Source: Clostridia bacterium (GTDB lineage: Bacteria > Bacillota > Clostridia > UMGS1883). Taken from it: a stretch of DNA of 64,000 nt. The position numbers and the translations under genes are program-made. The notes beneath the pieces are model-generated. The model was not told the DNA's origin. It searched no databases and saw only the letters and a program-made list of their open reading frames with translations. How positions within the stretch are numbered: the stretch's first letter is position 1; each line of letters begins with the position of its first letter. The stretch lies in the NCBI GenBank assembly GCA_030527235.1, contig JAUNBL010000001.1:74294-138293 (forward strand). Reading direction: 5' to 3'. Below, one piece after another: positions 7,731 to 16,803 of this stretch.

Positions 7731-9584
7731 TCATTTGATTTCTTCTAATCCTGCTAACACTCGCAGCTTGTTGAGTTTTTTCATTCCATTTTCGGATATT
7801 TTCAGACCTTTTACATATTTTGAGATGACATCTGGACTTTTTGCGTGAATTAAAATGTGAATATCTTTTGTAACAAATATAAGATTTTTATATGTATCAT
7901 CTCCGCCAAGCTCTCTCGGCATTTTATGATGACATTCCATATTTCCTATTGTTAGTTTCTGACCTGTTATTGCACATTTTCCGCACTGTCCCGTGTATAG
8001 TGAAATTCTATTATCATTGTATTCTATTGACATATTTCTTGCTGGATTTTCAAGCATATATCTCATAATATCAATGTCAATATCAAAAGATTTATATATT
8101 TCATTTCTACCTTCAGGAGTGTATGAGCTAATGCTTGCCTTAATTCCTCTGGGCGTTCTGTATTTGCAGTATCCAATAGGAATGATTGGCTTGTCCATTA
8201 ACCACCTTACTTGTTTTGATTTGCCATATCTATGTAAAAGAAATTTACTGTCAAATTTACCCTCTTTACTTGTATTGAGCCTATTTTGCATTGTATTTCT
8301 GACTTCAAATTGTATCTCTCTAAAATCTTCAAAAATATGCGTTGCTATACAGTAATAATTTTGAATACCTATTACTGTTGAGTTGTATTTACAAATTCTT
8401 GTGAATAACTGCATATCATTTTCGGGCTTTTGAATTGCTTTGATTTGTTCTTTTAGCTTTTCTTTTGCCCTTAGACGAGCCTTATCACACATCTTTGTTT
8501 TTGCCACGTTCTTATTCGATTTTTCCCTAAGTTTCAATTTGAAGCCAAGAAATTCACTGTATTTTCTTTTGAGATTCGTTATACCTGTTTTATTTTCTGA
8601 CACTTCTAATTTCAATCTGTGATTTAACCATTGGGTTGTTGCGAATTTAATTTTGTTCGCATCACTTCTTGTTTTACAGAATATCTTGAAGTCGTCAGCA
8701 TATCTAACAATATACATTTCTTTAAGGTTTGTAGTTCTTAAATCTCTGTATTCGTGCGCCAAATCTCTAACTCCTGATTTTCTTATTTGCATTTGCGGTG
8801 GTTTTTTCATTACTTTCCACTGCAAGTGCCATTGTGAAGCAATCCACCAATCCAATTCGTTTAATACAACATTTGCCAATAAAGGTGATAATATACCACC
8901 TTGCGGTGTTCCTTTTTGTGGGTATTCAACCGTTCCGTCAGGTAATAAAACTGGTGCTTTTAGCATTTGTTTTATTACTTGTATCAACTTTGTGTCGGTA
9001 ATGCCTAAAGTCCATAGTTGCCTTAATAGTTTTCTGTGATTGACATTATCAAAGAAGCCTTTTATATCAACATCTACCACATATTGCATATGCGACCGTT
9101 GCATTAGTCTAACACTTTCGGCTATTGCATTTTCAGCACTTCGGTTAGGTCTAAATCCATAAGATTTTTCATAGAACTTTGCCTCACAAATTGGTTCAAG
9201 GATTTGCAAAATACATTGTTGTATTATCCTATCTTCAATACAAGGTATTCCAAGAGGTCTTTTCTTTCCGTTTGGTTTTGGAATTTCAACTCTTTTTACC
9301 ATTTTGGGATGGTAGTTTTGCAACTTTCGCTGTATGTATGCCAAGAACATTTCTTCACTCATATTTTTAAAATATTCAATGTTTTTCTTGTCCGTTCCGG
9401 CAGTGTGACTACCCTTGTTTGCTTTTATAGACCTATATGCAAGTTTTATGTTGTTAGGTGATGTTATTAACTCCATTAAGTTATTGAAGTTATTTCCCTT
9501 TGAACTTTTTGCATACAATTCATCTTGCAAAATCTGCATATCATAATAATTTGCGATTGTTGCCTTATGATTTTTCACATTCAC
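7731..9584 (-). CDS. ltrA: Group II intron reverse transcriptase/maturase with HNH endonuclease
   Basis: A 617-residue intron-encoded protein. The reverse transcriptase domain spans about residues 60-380, with GIPCIEDRIIQ, YGFRPNRS, DIKGFFDNV, GTPQGGILSPLLAN and the catalytic YADD in VRYADDFKIF. A maturase (X) region follows. The C-terminus carries an HNH-type nuclease: CGKCAITGQKL, then ECHHKMPRELGG and NLIFVTKDIHILIHA. Together these allow intron RNA splicing and retrohoming. The start is GTG 9584 behind AAGGAG; an ATG upstream is followed at once by a stop. No frameshift or stop interrupts it. Confidence 0.95.
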   Translation of the reverse strand: MNVKNHKATIANYYDMQILQDELYAKSSKGNNFNNLMELITSPNNIKLAYRSIKANKGSHTAGTDKKNIEYFKNMSEEMFLAYIQRKLQNYHPKMVKRVEIPKPNGKKRPLGIPCIEDRIIQQCILQILEPICEAKFYEKSYGFRPNRSAENAIAESVRLMQRSHMQYVVDVDIKGFFDNVNHRKLLRQLWTLGITDTKLIQVIKQMLKAPVLLPDGTVEYPQKGTPQGGILSPLLANVVLNELDWWIASQWHLQWKVMKKPPQMQIRKSGVRDLAHEYRDLRTTNLKEMYIVRYADDFKIFCKTRSDANKIKFATTQWLNHRLKLEVSENKTGITNLKRKYSEFLGFKLKLREKSNKNVAKTKMCDKARLRAKEKLKEQIKAIQKPENDMQLFTRICKYNSTVIGIQNYYCIATHIFEDFREIQFEVRNTMQNRLNTSKEGKFDSKFLLHRYGKSKQVRWLMDKPIIPIGYCKYRTPRGIKASISSYTPEGRNEIYKSFDIDIDIMRYMLENPARNMSIEYNDNRISLYTGQCGKCAITGQKLTIGNMECHHKMPRELGGDDTYKNLIFVTKDIHILIHAKSPDVISKYVKGLKISENGMKKLNKLRVLAGLEEIK

Positions 9585-10334
9585 ATATACATCATCTCCT
9601 TACGGAGTATGACAATTTCTATTGTCCTACTCGACTTTGTGAATTAGTACATAGAATTTAGTCTTTGTAAAATGACTTGTGGCTATCCCTCCACTATGTT
9701 ATCCATAGTTTCAACGGTACTGTGCCACTACCTTCAATTAGATAAAATTGAGTTCCCTCGACTTCCTTTGTTCAATTAGAGTCGTTTCCTCAATAACACT
9801 CCCTTGTAATAGGTTTGTTGATGAGTGTTCTAACCTTACCACGTTCCAATAATTCTATCATTAGTCATACTTAGGTGCTTCCTATGAGCCTGATTGCTTG
9901 ATTGTGCCTCTAACACAATAAGGATTTTCATAACATCGAGTTTTACTCACCCTCACAATCACTGCATTTAGCAGTATGCACATTTCTATACATTCGACTT
10001 ATAGACCCGTACATTCAGAAGTTCGTCAGATATTCCTATCATTCTCACCATATATGACCGACACCCGACCTATCATACCCTCGACCACCTCTGGTTCGCA
10101 TTTCCTCAGCATTTTCTGTTAGGGGGTACTCTCAGCCTTACTTCACCGAGCTTCGCACCTTAGTTGTATTACACCAACTAACGCACGTCGGAGTATCAGT
10201 GCAGGCGTTTCAAGGCGTTACTCTCTCATTCCACCTGTCAAATTATTAGTTCTCCTAATTTTCCTCATATTAAATTGTATATATAACTGAGGTTCGATTA
10301 GTGCGTAAGCTTTTCACTTACGAACGTGTCGCAC

Positions 10335-13300
10335 CGATGTAGTCCGCATCTCCGAGCGTTATAACCGTAACGCCCTGCTGCGGCTGTCCGTGCTGGTCGG
10401 TAACAGTTATAATAACGGGATATTCACTTGTCGGCTTAATGCCGTCCGGCAAATCAACAACAATATTGTTGCTCTCGCCGATGTAAACCTCGCAATTCGG
10501 AATAACGACATTCATTTTGTCGGTAGCCTTTACGACAAATGTGTTTTTCTTATCCTCGTCATCTTTGCCGACCGTGCCGCTGTTATCACCGGTAGAGGTT
10601 TTGTTGTTCGGAACTTTAAGCTGACCGTTTTCATCTGTTTTACCTGTTGCTGCGTTATTGTTTACATCATAGATAAAAATCTGCAACTCCGATTTCGGCT
10701 GCTGTGAATCCGTGTTAATTGCAGTTATAATGGTTTGGTCTGCATAATCAAGCAGTCTGCCGCTTGGCAATTTGATAGTTACATTATCATTGATGTCAAT
10801 GCTGATTTCACTATCAAAAATCGGTTTCCCGTTTGCGTTGGTTACAAGAATAGAAAAATCTCCGACTTTGGAATTACCGTCCTCGTCCGTGCGATCTTTC
10901 TCTACAAGCTGCGGAATTGATGCTCTTGAAAGCACCTCACCGCAAGTCAAGCACTCAATATGTTTTTCTCCGGCGTGTTCGATAGTAGCAGGCTCGTCAA
11001 TTATCCAATCGGACGGATTATGTCCCGTCATATCCTTGTAATCTGCCGTATATGTTTTACCGCAGTTTTCGCAAGTGTAGACGGTATATCCGGAAGCCGT
11101 ACAAGTCGGCTCGGTTACATCAGCAATATAACTGTGATTGATTTTATCGGTGTAATCGCTGATATATTTATAATCACAGTTTTTACACTCATACACCGTA
11201 TATCCGAGAGCCGTGCAAGTCGGAGCAGTAACGGTCTTTTTATAATCGTGCGCCGCCTTATCTACATAATCAGCCTTATAGCTATCTCCGCAGCTTTCAC
11301 AGGTGTAAATTGTATATCCCATTTCTGTGCAAGTGGGTGGAACTACGGTTTTATTGTAGGTGTGCTTTTCACAGTCGGTTAAATCGCCGATATACTCCTT
11401 GCCGCAGTCGGGGCAAGTATAAACGGTATAACCGTGTTCGGTGCAAGTTGGCGGAATAACCTTTTTGTCATAATTATGTTCTGTCTTATCAGTATAATCC
11501 GCAACATAGGTATCACCGCAGTCGGCACAAGTGTAGGTTGTAAATCCAAATTCCGTACAAGTCGGGTTTGTAATTTCTGCTTTGTAATTATGAGAGAGCT
11601 TGTCTGTATAATCTGAAATAAATTCATCATCACAGTTTTTACAAGTGTATGTTGTGTATCCCATAGCCGTACAGCTCGGAGCAGATACGGTCTTTTTGTA
11701 ATCGTGTTCTGCCTTATCGGTGTAATCGCCAACATAGCTGTCATCACAGTTATCGCATTTGTATTCTGTATAGCCCATAGCTGTGCAAGTCGGAGCAACT
11801 ATCTTTTCGGAATAGCTGTGTCCTTTCGGAAGTGCTAATACCGTACCACACTTTTCACAGGTTTGCGGCTCTGTGCAAGTAGCAGCCTCGCCGGGTGTGT
11901 GTCCCGTTGCAGATTCCGCTTTAATCATCTTTTCTTTACAGCCTGCATTGGTGCAGTGATACTCAATTACACCGTCTGACGTACAGGTAGATGAAGTTAC
12001 AGAATGACCTCCATCCCAATTATGACCTGTCGGCTCTGTGTAATCCGATACAAATGTCTGTCCGCACATAGTACAAGTTGAGGTCGTATAGCCTTTATCG
12101 GTACAGGTCGGCTCTTTGGTGATACGCTCATAGGCGTGTGAAATAATCGGTGTCATATCGGTTATATATGAGTTGCCGCAGATTTCACAAGTATGATTTG
12201 TATAACCTGTCATTCTGCAAGTAGGCTGTACTTTTTCTGTCTTGTATTTATGCTCGCCGACGGGAGTGGTTTCCTCATAAAAGCTGCCGCACTTGTCGCA
12301 AAGGTTTAATTTCAAACCACCCTGTTTACAAGTAGCTTCTCTTATGGTGATTGCCTTGTAATTATGCCCGGTTGCCTTTGTGTAATTTCTCTTATCGAGA
12401 TTTCCGCAGCCATCGCACTGCCAGCGTTCATAACCGAGGTTATCGCAAGAGGGAGCAACGGTTTCAAGGTAGCGGTAATCGTGTTCGTGCTTTTCGGGAA
12501 GTACGATTATTGTACTGTCATCGTCTTTCTTATCCTCCAAAAGCCACACATACGATACACCGTTTTCAACCATTGTTTCACCGTCGTATTTATAACTGAT
12601 TTCATAGTACACGGGGTAATATCCGGCTTTGGTGTAATTCGGTGCGGAGGTCATATAACAGTCGGAGGCGGTTTTGCCGTAACGGATTTTTGTATGCACA
12701 CCGCTGTCGGATAAATCGGATACGCTTACCGTATGTGCGTCACCGTCCGCCGTTCCGTAATAAGAAGATACAACCGACTTTGCCGCAACATATTCGCTTG
12801 TGGTATAGCCGCAGTCATCGCACTTTTCCGTGAGATAAAAGCGGTTGTTGCCGATCTGTCCGTCAATCGTGCTTGTAAGGTCGTGCGACTCTTTCTTGAT
12901 ATTAGCCTTTGCATAAGTTCCTTTGCAGAATTGGCAGTATTCGCCCTTCTTTAATACGGTTGTGTGCTGATGTTCGTCATACAACTCGTAAGTCGTATTA
13001 TCAAAGTCGATAAAAAAGTTGTGGTCGCAGGAGTTCAAGCCATAAACATTGTTGTTGAAGTTATATGCTCCCGAACCGTCAACGGAGTTAATTGTGCCGC
13101 AAGTCTGACACACAGACTTTGTGTAATGATACCCCGTATAGCTTGCATCCACGCCGGGAGTGCCGCTGTCCGTGTTACCTTTTTTCTTGCCCTCAAGGTC
13201 ATAACCGTCTGACCACTTAACACCGTGATTCATAGCCGTCTGTCCCGATTTGGTGTATTCGGGTACACGGTAGGTTAAAACAGTTGTGTGCTTATTGCAT

Positions 13301-13506
13301 ACCGGACACCACTGTGTTTCATAGGTTACGGTTGCGTTCATATCAAGTTCATTGGTTCTGTTATTTGTTTTCAGCCAATTATCCGCAGGATCTACATATG
13401 TGTTGCTTTGTGCCGCAAAGACCGACACGGGGAGTGTGCCTGCAACAAGAATAACTGCAAGCAGCATTGAAATAACCGATTTCATAGAAAAATGTTTGGT
13501 TTTCAT
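10335..13506 (-). CDS. Surface protein, 5' exon: signal peptide and Cys/His repeats
   Basis: The upstream exon supplies 1,057 codons plus one base. It begins with a signal peptide ending near VSVFAAQ (about residue 32). From about residue 340 there are some 13 tandem repeats of about 38 residues: H-x-Y, then PTCT-x-GYT-x-YTC-x-x-CG, then DYTD. Each repeat has three Cys and one His and could bind metal or be held by disulfides. An Ig-like region follows, in which the intron lies. Without splicing, translation runs five residues into the intron and stops at 10318, giving a protein with no SLH anchor. The gene lies between pcfB and a small zinc-ribbon gene. Exact function is unknown. Confidence 0.85.
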
Positions 13507-13553
13507 AGAATAAAATTCTCCTTTACAAATTTATAGTTTGGTTTATACATTAC

Positions 13554-13579
13554 GAAAAGCCGCCATATTTACGGCGGCT
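13554..13579 (-). terminator. Hairpin after pcfB
   Basis: AGCCGCC, a 7-8 nt loop and GGCGGCT are followed by TTTTCG on the minus strand, 29 bases after the PcfB stop codon. It separates the mobilisation genes from the surface-protein gene, which then needs its own promoter. Confidence 0.7.
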
Positions 13580-13607
13580 CTCGGTAGCGTGGTTGTGTAA
13601 TGTTCAT

Positions 13608-14294
13608 TTACTCTCTGCCTTTCCGGTTTTTCTTTTTGCGTTTTTTCTGCTGCGGCTGCTTGTGTTGTATAGCCTTTTCCTTTTCGGGAGCAGGCTTTTT
13701 CTTTTCTTCCAAATCAGCCTTTATGTCCTCAATCTTCTTTCTGACCGAGGGTTTAGTACCGTTGCCCGTTTTTGCCGTATCCTCGAATGAGATAGATTTG
13801 CTCCCGTGCGGATTTTCGTTTGTTTTCTCCGCACGGGACGGACGGTTTTTTGAGTTTTCGTCCTTTGTATTATCCGATGTAACCTCCGTCTGTTCGGGTG
13901 CCTCCGGCTCAATTTCGTGTTCCGTTGCGGAATACCCGAGCTTTTCCATAATGTAATTAAGCCGGGGTATATCGTCTTGAAATGCGATAACATCGCATAA
14001 GCCGTTATCATTTGTCTTGTCTGCAACAGGACGGTACATTATCCCGTAATTTTTTGCTTCGGCATTGAATTTTTTGAGGTCAGCTTCTTTTATCTGCATA
14101 ATACAAAGCTGTTTGCCCGTTTTAAGCATTTGCTTTAATTTTGCGACGCCCTCCGTCTTGCCGTCGTCATTTGCAAGTGCCATAACGATTGCTGCAAGGT
14201 TTTTTACACCGAGGGCGGTTAGCTTGACCGCCGATTCGGTCATTTGGATAGCTTCTTTCGCCATTAAATCAGCGACTTCTCCGCTTGTGTTCAT
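13608..14294 (-). CDS. PcfB family (DUF3801) conjugation accessory protein
   Basis: A 228-residue protein. The N-terminal 130 residues match the PcfB/DUF3801 family (DLMAKEAIQMTESAVKLTALGVKNLAAIV, then KQLCIMQIKEADLKKFNAEAKNYGI and PRLNYIMEKLGY). The rest is acidic linker followed by a very Lys/Arg-rich tail. In pCF10, PcfB binds the relaxase and couples it to the transfer channel. Here the gene starts 26 bases inside the relaxase gene, so they are translated together. The basic tail could contact DNA; that is inference. Confidence 0.88.
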   Translation of the reverse strand: MNTSGEVADLMAKEAIQMTESAVKLTALGVKNLAAIVMALANDDGKTEGVAKLKQMLKTGKQLCIMQIKEADLKKFNAEAKNYGIMYRPVADKTNDNGLCDVIAFQDDIPRLNYIMEKLGYSATEHEIEPEAPEQTEVTSDNTKDENSKNRPSRAEKTNENPHGSKSISFEDTAKTGNGTKPSVRKKIEDIKADLEEKKKPAPEKEKAIQHKQPQQKKRKKKNRKGRE

Positions 14295-15633
14295 TTTCTC
14301 TCAACTCCTTGTCTGCCTGTTTCTGCAAAGCGAGCGCCTGCCGTTTTTTCTCGGCAATTTTATACGAATCCTTAAATATTGCTTTGCACAGTCTGATTTC
14401 TTTTCGGAGTTCGTTAAGCTCCGTATTGATTTCTTTCGCTTGGTCTTTGACCTCATCACAACTTTCATCAGTCCTTTCTTCATATAATTTTTTACGCCGT
14501 GTAATTAAAATCTCAACTTCGGCTTCTTTGTCCTTTTGGTATTTCTGCAAATCTTCGCCCGTTTCGATGCCGTGAGAAAACAAAAACTTGAATTGCTTTT
14601 GATAGCGGTCAAACTTAATCATTTCATCACGCATAAAAAACGACACCCTTTGAGGTGTCTGCTTACGCTGAATTTTTTTGAATAAATAGAGGTAGTGAAA
14701 GTAGAGGGCAACAAAGCCTTTTAACTTCTTGCCCTTTACATTTTTAATGTTACCTCTGAATTTGTATTGTTTTTTCGGCATCTCGGACGGTGCAGCCGTG
14801 ATAATTCCGTTTCGGGTTGCGATTATCCTTTCCAAAATCTCCACTTCACTGTAACCATTACCGAGATTATCAAGCCTCATCGGGCGTTTTGCGTTCGGTG
14901 CAATTATTGAGGTGTACTTTATATTCGTACCTTTGCGGTGAATGACAAAACCACGCTTTTTTAAGTTCTGCCAAAACTGTTCCATTGTGTATGAGCATTT
15001 TATGATTTCGTCAATATCACGACGAATACTTCCACGAATGGTTGGTCTGCCTTCTTTTAATGCAAGCCATTCCGCATAGTGCATACCTCGCCTTTGCGGA
15101 TTTTTAATTACCGAAAGACAGTTTTCAATACAAATAGCGTCCGATATTCCTCGAATGTCTATGAAATAGTCCTTGAAATTATTTCGATATTTGTAGCCGT
15201 CCACATAGGATACGGAGTTTATAATCAGATGATTATGCAAATGGGCGTGGTCAAGATGTGTTGCAACAACCACTTCGTATTTATCCGCAAACAAACGCTC
15301 CGCAAGTTCAAGTCCGCATTTATGGGCAACCTCCGGCATTGTTTCAAAATCCTTAAAAGACTGCACCAAATGATATGCAAGCACGGCGTTTTTATGTCCT
15401 GCCTTTCCGAAAAACTCCTGTGTGTCTATCATATCTGCGTATGGGTTATCTGTCGTGCAGTTATATGCTTTGACATAAAGGCAATTTTCGGTCTTGTCCT
15501 CATTTTTGATATATTTGATTACACCCTCTACCGCATCAATGTCGGGTTTTATACTTGTCTTGTCGGGATTGGCGATATAGTTAAGACTTGAATCGAGCCT
15601 TGATTTAACCGTCCATATTTTCGTAATTGCCAT
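14269..15633 (-). CDS. Relaxase/mobilisation nuclease
   Basis: A 454-residue MOB relaxase that nicks at oriT and leads the strand into the recipient. The N-terminus MAITKIWTVKSRLDSSLNYI carries the early motif. The three-His metal site is visible in THLDHAHLHNHLIINSV (about residues 129-145). A long basic and helical C-terminus follows from about residue 270. The ATG overlaps the mobC stop by one base (TAATG), and the 3' end overlaps pcfB. Together mobC, relaxase and pcfB form the DNA processing operon. Confidence 0.93.
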   Translation of the reverse strand: MAITKIWTVKSRLDSSLNYIANPDKTSIKPDIDAVEGVIKYIKNEDKTENCLYVKAYNCTTDNPYADMIDTQEFFGKAGHKNAVLAYHLVQSFKDFETMPEVAHKCGLELAERLFADKYEVVVATHLDHAHLHNHLIINSVSYVDGYKYRNNFKDYFIDIRGISDAICIENCLSVIKNPQRRGMHYAEWLALKEGRPTIRGSIRRDIDEIIKCSYTMEQFWQNLKKRGFVIHRKGTNIKYTSIIAPNAKRPMRLDNLGNGYSEVEILERIIATRNGIITAAPSEMPKKQYKFRGNIKNVKGKKLKGFVALYFHYLYLFKKIQRKQTPQRVSFFMRDEMIKFDRYQKQFKFLFSHGIETGEDLQKYQKDKEAEVEILITRRKKLYEERTDESCDEVKDQAKEINTELNELRKEIRLCKAIFKDSYKIAEKKRQALALQKQADKELRENEHKRRSR

Positions 15634-15935
15634 TATCGGACGCTCCTCACAAGACGCATAATATCGTTTTGCATTTGCAGCACGGTTTCAATTTTATCTT
15701 CCGAAATATACTGCTGTGCATTTGCGATATGTGCTATCTGATTTATGTTGTTTCCGATAGCGTTTATCTCACGAAGCAGTCTTACATATTCATCGGGTGG
15801 ACGGGGGCGAATAATATTGCCCATAATCAGCTTGCGAATATATGGCTCCATTTTTAAGGCACAAGCGGCGGCATTTGTTTTCAGCCTCTTGTGTTCCTGT
15901 TCGGTGAGCCGTACCGATATTTTGATTTTATCCAT
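15633..15935 (-). CDS. mobC: MobC-like relaxosome protein
   Basis: A 100-residue protein starting at ATG 15935 behind GAGGTG; the longer frame lacks a ribosome binding site. An N-terminal ribbon-helix-helix-like segment (KISVRLTEQEHKRLKTNAAACAL) should bind oriT. The later LREINAIGNNINQIAHIAN stretch is typical of MobC, which helps open the DNA around nic. It is the first gene downstream of the candidate oriT. Confidence 0.88.
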   Translation of the reverse strand: MDKIKISVRLTEQEHKRLKTNAAACALKMEPYIRKLIMGNIIRPRPPDEYVRLLREINAIGNNINQIAHIANAQQYISEDKIETVLQMQNDIMRLVRSVR

Positions 15936-15970
15936 TGTTAAAATCACCTCATTTCTTTTAGCCGTGCGGC

Positions 15971-16054
15971 GGGGTATTAGGGGCATTGCCACTAACAAGC
16001 GGGCGTTTTGCCGTCAAAATGCCGTGCTTGCTAATACAAATGCTCACGCATTTG
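15971..16054. other. Candidate origin of transfer (oriT)
   Basis: The stretch upstream of mobC holds nested inverted repeats: GTATTAG (15974-15980) with CTAATAC (16031-16037), CAAGC with GCTTG inside it, and GGCGTTTTG (16002-16010) with CAAAATGCC (16014-16022, one mismatch). A further perfect hairpin CAAATGC/GCATTTG lies at 16037-16054. oriT sites usually lie next to mobC and the relaxase gene and carry such repeats beside nic. The nic site itself cannot be named. Confidence 0.55.
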
Positions 16055-16187
16055 TTTCCTTATCCCCGTCCGCCGTCGGCGTTATACTTTCCGCCGGGAA
16101 AGCCTCCTTTACATTCCGCATTCGTCCTTGCAGGGACAGTTTTTCAAGCGAGCGCACAAACGCTTCTCTGTTGTAATTGGTGTTCAT
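16044..16187 (-). CDS. Small 47-residue ORF before the mobilisation genes
   Basis: Starts at ATG 16187 with GAGGT eight bases upstream. It encodes a soluble basic/acidic peptide beginning MNTNYNREAFVRSLEKLSL and containing GRMRNVKEAFPAES. Its stop lies in the loop of an oriT-side hairpin. There is no recognisable domain. The good ribosome binding site and its place at the head of the mobilisation operon support it. Confidence 0.5.
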   Translation of the reverse strand: MNTNYNREAFVRSLEKLSLQGRMRNVKEAFPAESITPTADGDKETNA

Positions 16188-16222
16188 TTTTGATTACCTC
16201 ATCTTTCATAAATTTTTGTATC

Positions 16223-16247
16223 AAAAAAGCCTGCCATATGGGCAGAC
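16223..16247 (-). terminator. Terminator after the XRE regulator gene
   Basis: GTCTGCC, a short loop and GGCAGGC are followed by TTTTTT on the minus strand, 15 bases after the stop at 16262. Confidence 0.85.
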
Positions 16248-16261
16248 TGCTTTGCGTGTGT

Positions 16262-16723
16262 TTATTTGCGTTTTTTGTATGTTCCGCAGGCATTCTTTAT
16301 GTGGTTGTAATCATCATAGGTGATTTCTCCACGCATTAACGCCTGCCGAGCTTCATACACCTTTTTCAAGTGTCGGTTTACGGTCTTGCAGTTATCGGGG
16401 AACGACAGCGATACGACATCTCCGTTTTTGCTCCAATTAAGTCCGTAAAGCATATCAATCTTAAAAATTGTGTGGAGCGTTTCAAGCTCGGAATTGACAG
16501 ACAGCCTTGATATTGCAAACCTGTGTATGCCGAGCAACCTTGCCAGCTTTGCGGTAATCTGCGGTTTTGCGTAAATTCGCTCTCCTTCGTATTGTCCTAT
16601 GCGTGTCCCTGCGGTCTTTTTCGCAAAGCCGACCTTTTCGCCGAGTTCCGACTGCGACAAGCCGTTATATTGTCTGCACAGCTTTATCGTTCTTCCTATG
16701 GGTTTTGGTTTTTTGTTATTCAT
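16262..16723 (-). CDS. XRE-family helix-turn-helix regulator
   Basis: A 153-residue protein. Residues 10-70 form a Cro/CI-type HTH (IGRTIKLCRQYNGLSQSELGEKVGF, then GTRIGQYEGERIYAKPQITAKLARLLGI). The C-terminal part (LETLHTIFKIDMLYGLNW, then YEARQALMRGEITYDDYNHIKN) is not recognised. The gene is closed by its own terminator and sits upstream of the mobilisation genes, so it may control transfer; no operator could be assigned. Confidence 0.8.
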   Translation of the reverse strand: MNNKKPKPIGRTIKLCRQYNGLSQSELGEKVGFAKKTAGTRIGQYEGERIYAKPQITAKLARLLGIHRFAISRLSVNSELETLHTIFKIDMLYGLNWSKNGDVVSLSFPDNCKTVNRHLKKVYEARQALMRGEITYDDYNHIKNACGTYKKRK

Positions 16724-16753
16724 TTATCATCATTCCTTTCATATTTTCGGGCA

Positions 16754-16785
16754 TAAAAAAACCGACAAGATTTCTCCTGCCGGTT
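16754..16785 (-). terminator. Terminator after the CtkA/HipA-like kinase gene
   Basis: AACCGGCA and TGTCGGTT (one G-T pair) enclose a 10 nt loop and are followed by TTTTTA on the minus strand, 19 bases after the kinase stop codon. Confidence 0.8.
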
Positions 16786-16803
16786 ATGCCTTATTTGATT
16801 TTA

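Larger units (their letters stand above)
7587..10334 (-). mobile_element. Group II intron with reverse transcriptase/maturase
   Basis: A 2,748 bp intron on the same strand as its host gene. The 5' end reads GTGCGAC, matching the GUGYG consensus, and the 3' end is AC, matching AY. Domain V (7636-7669) and a domain VI-like region follow the intron-encoded protein. Joining base 10335 to 7586 gives an in-frame host protein of 1,822 residues (5,469 nt, divisible by 3) and rebuilds a domain repeat across the junction. Both 5' and 3' ribozyme parts and a full protein are present, so it looks active. Bases 9585-10334 hold the 5' ribozyme domains and no protein gene. A possible EBS1 is CGATGT (9938-9933), complementary to the last six exon bases ACATCG. 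Confidence 0.93.

Noticed and set aside
10900-12500. Regular DNA repeats of about 114 bp that look like a CRISPR or satellite array
   Set aside because: They are protein repeats of 38 residues with changing codons in one open frame, with no constant repeat and unique spacer pattern.
10900-12500. CxxC motifs as haem c sites
   Set aside because: The motif is CxxCG or CxxCD, not CxxCH; the His lies far away in each repeat.
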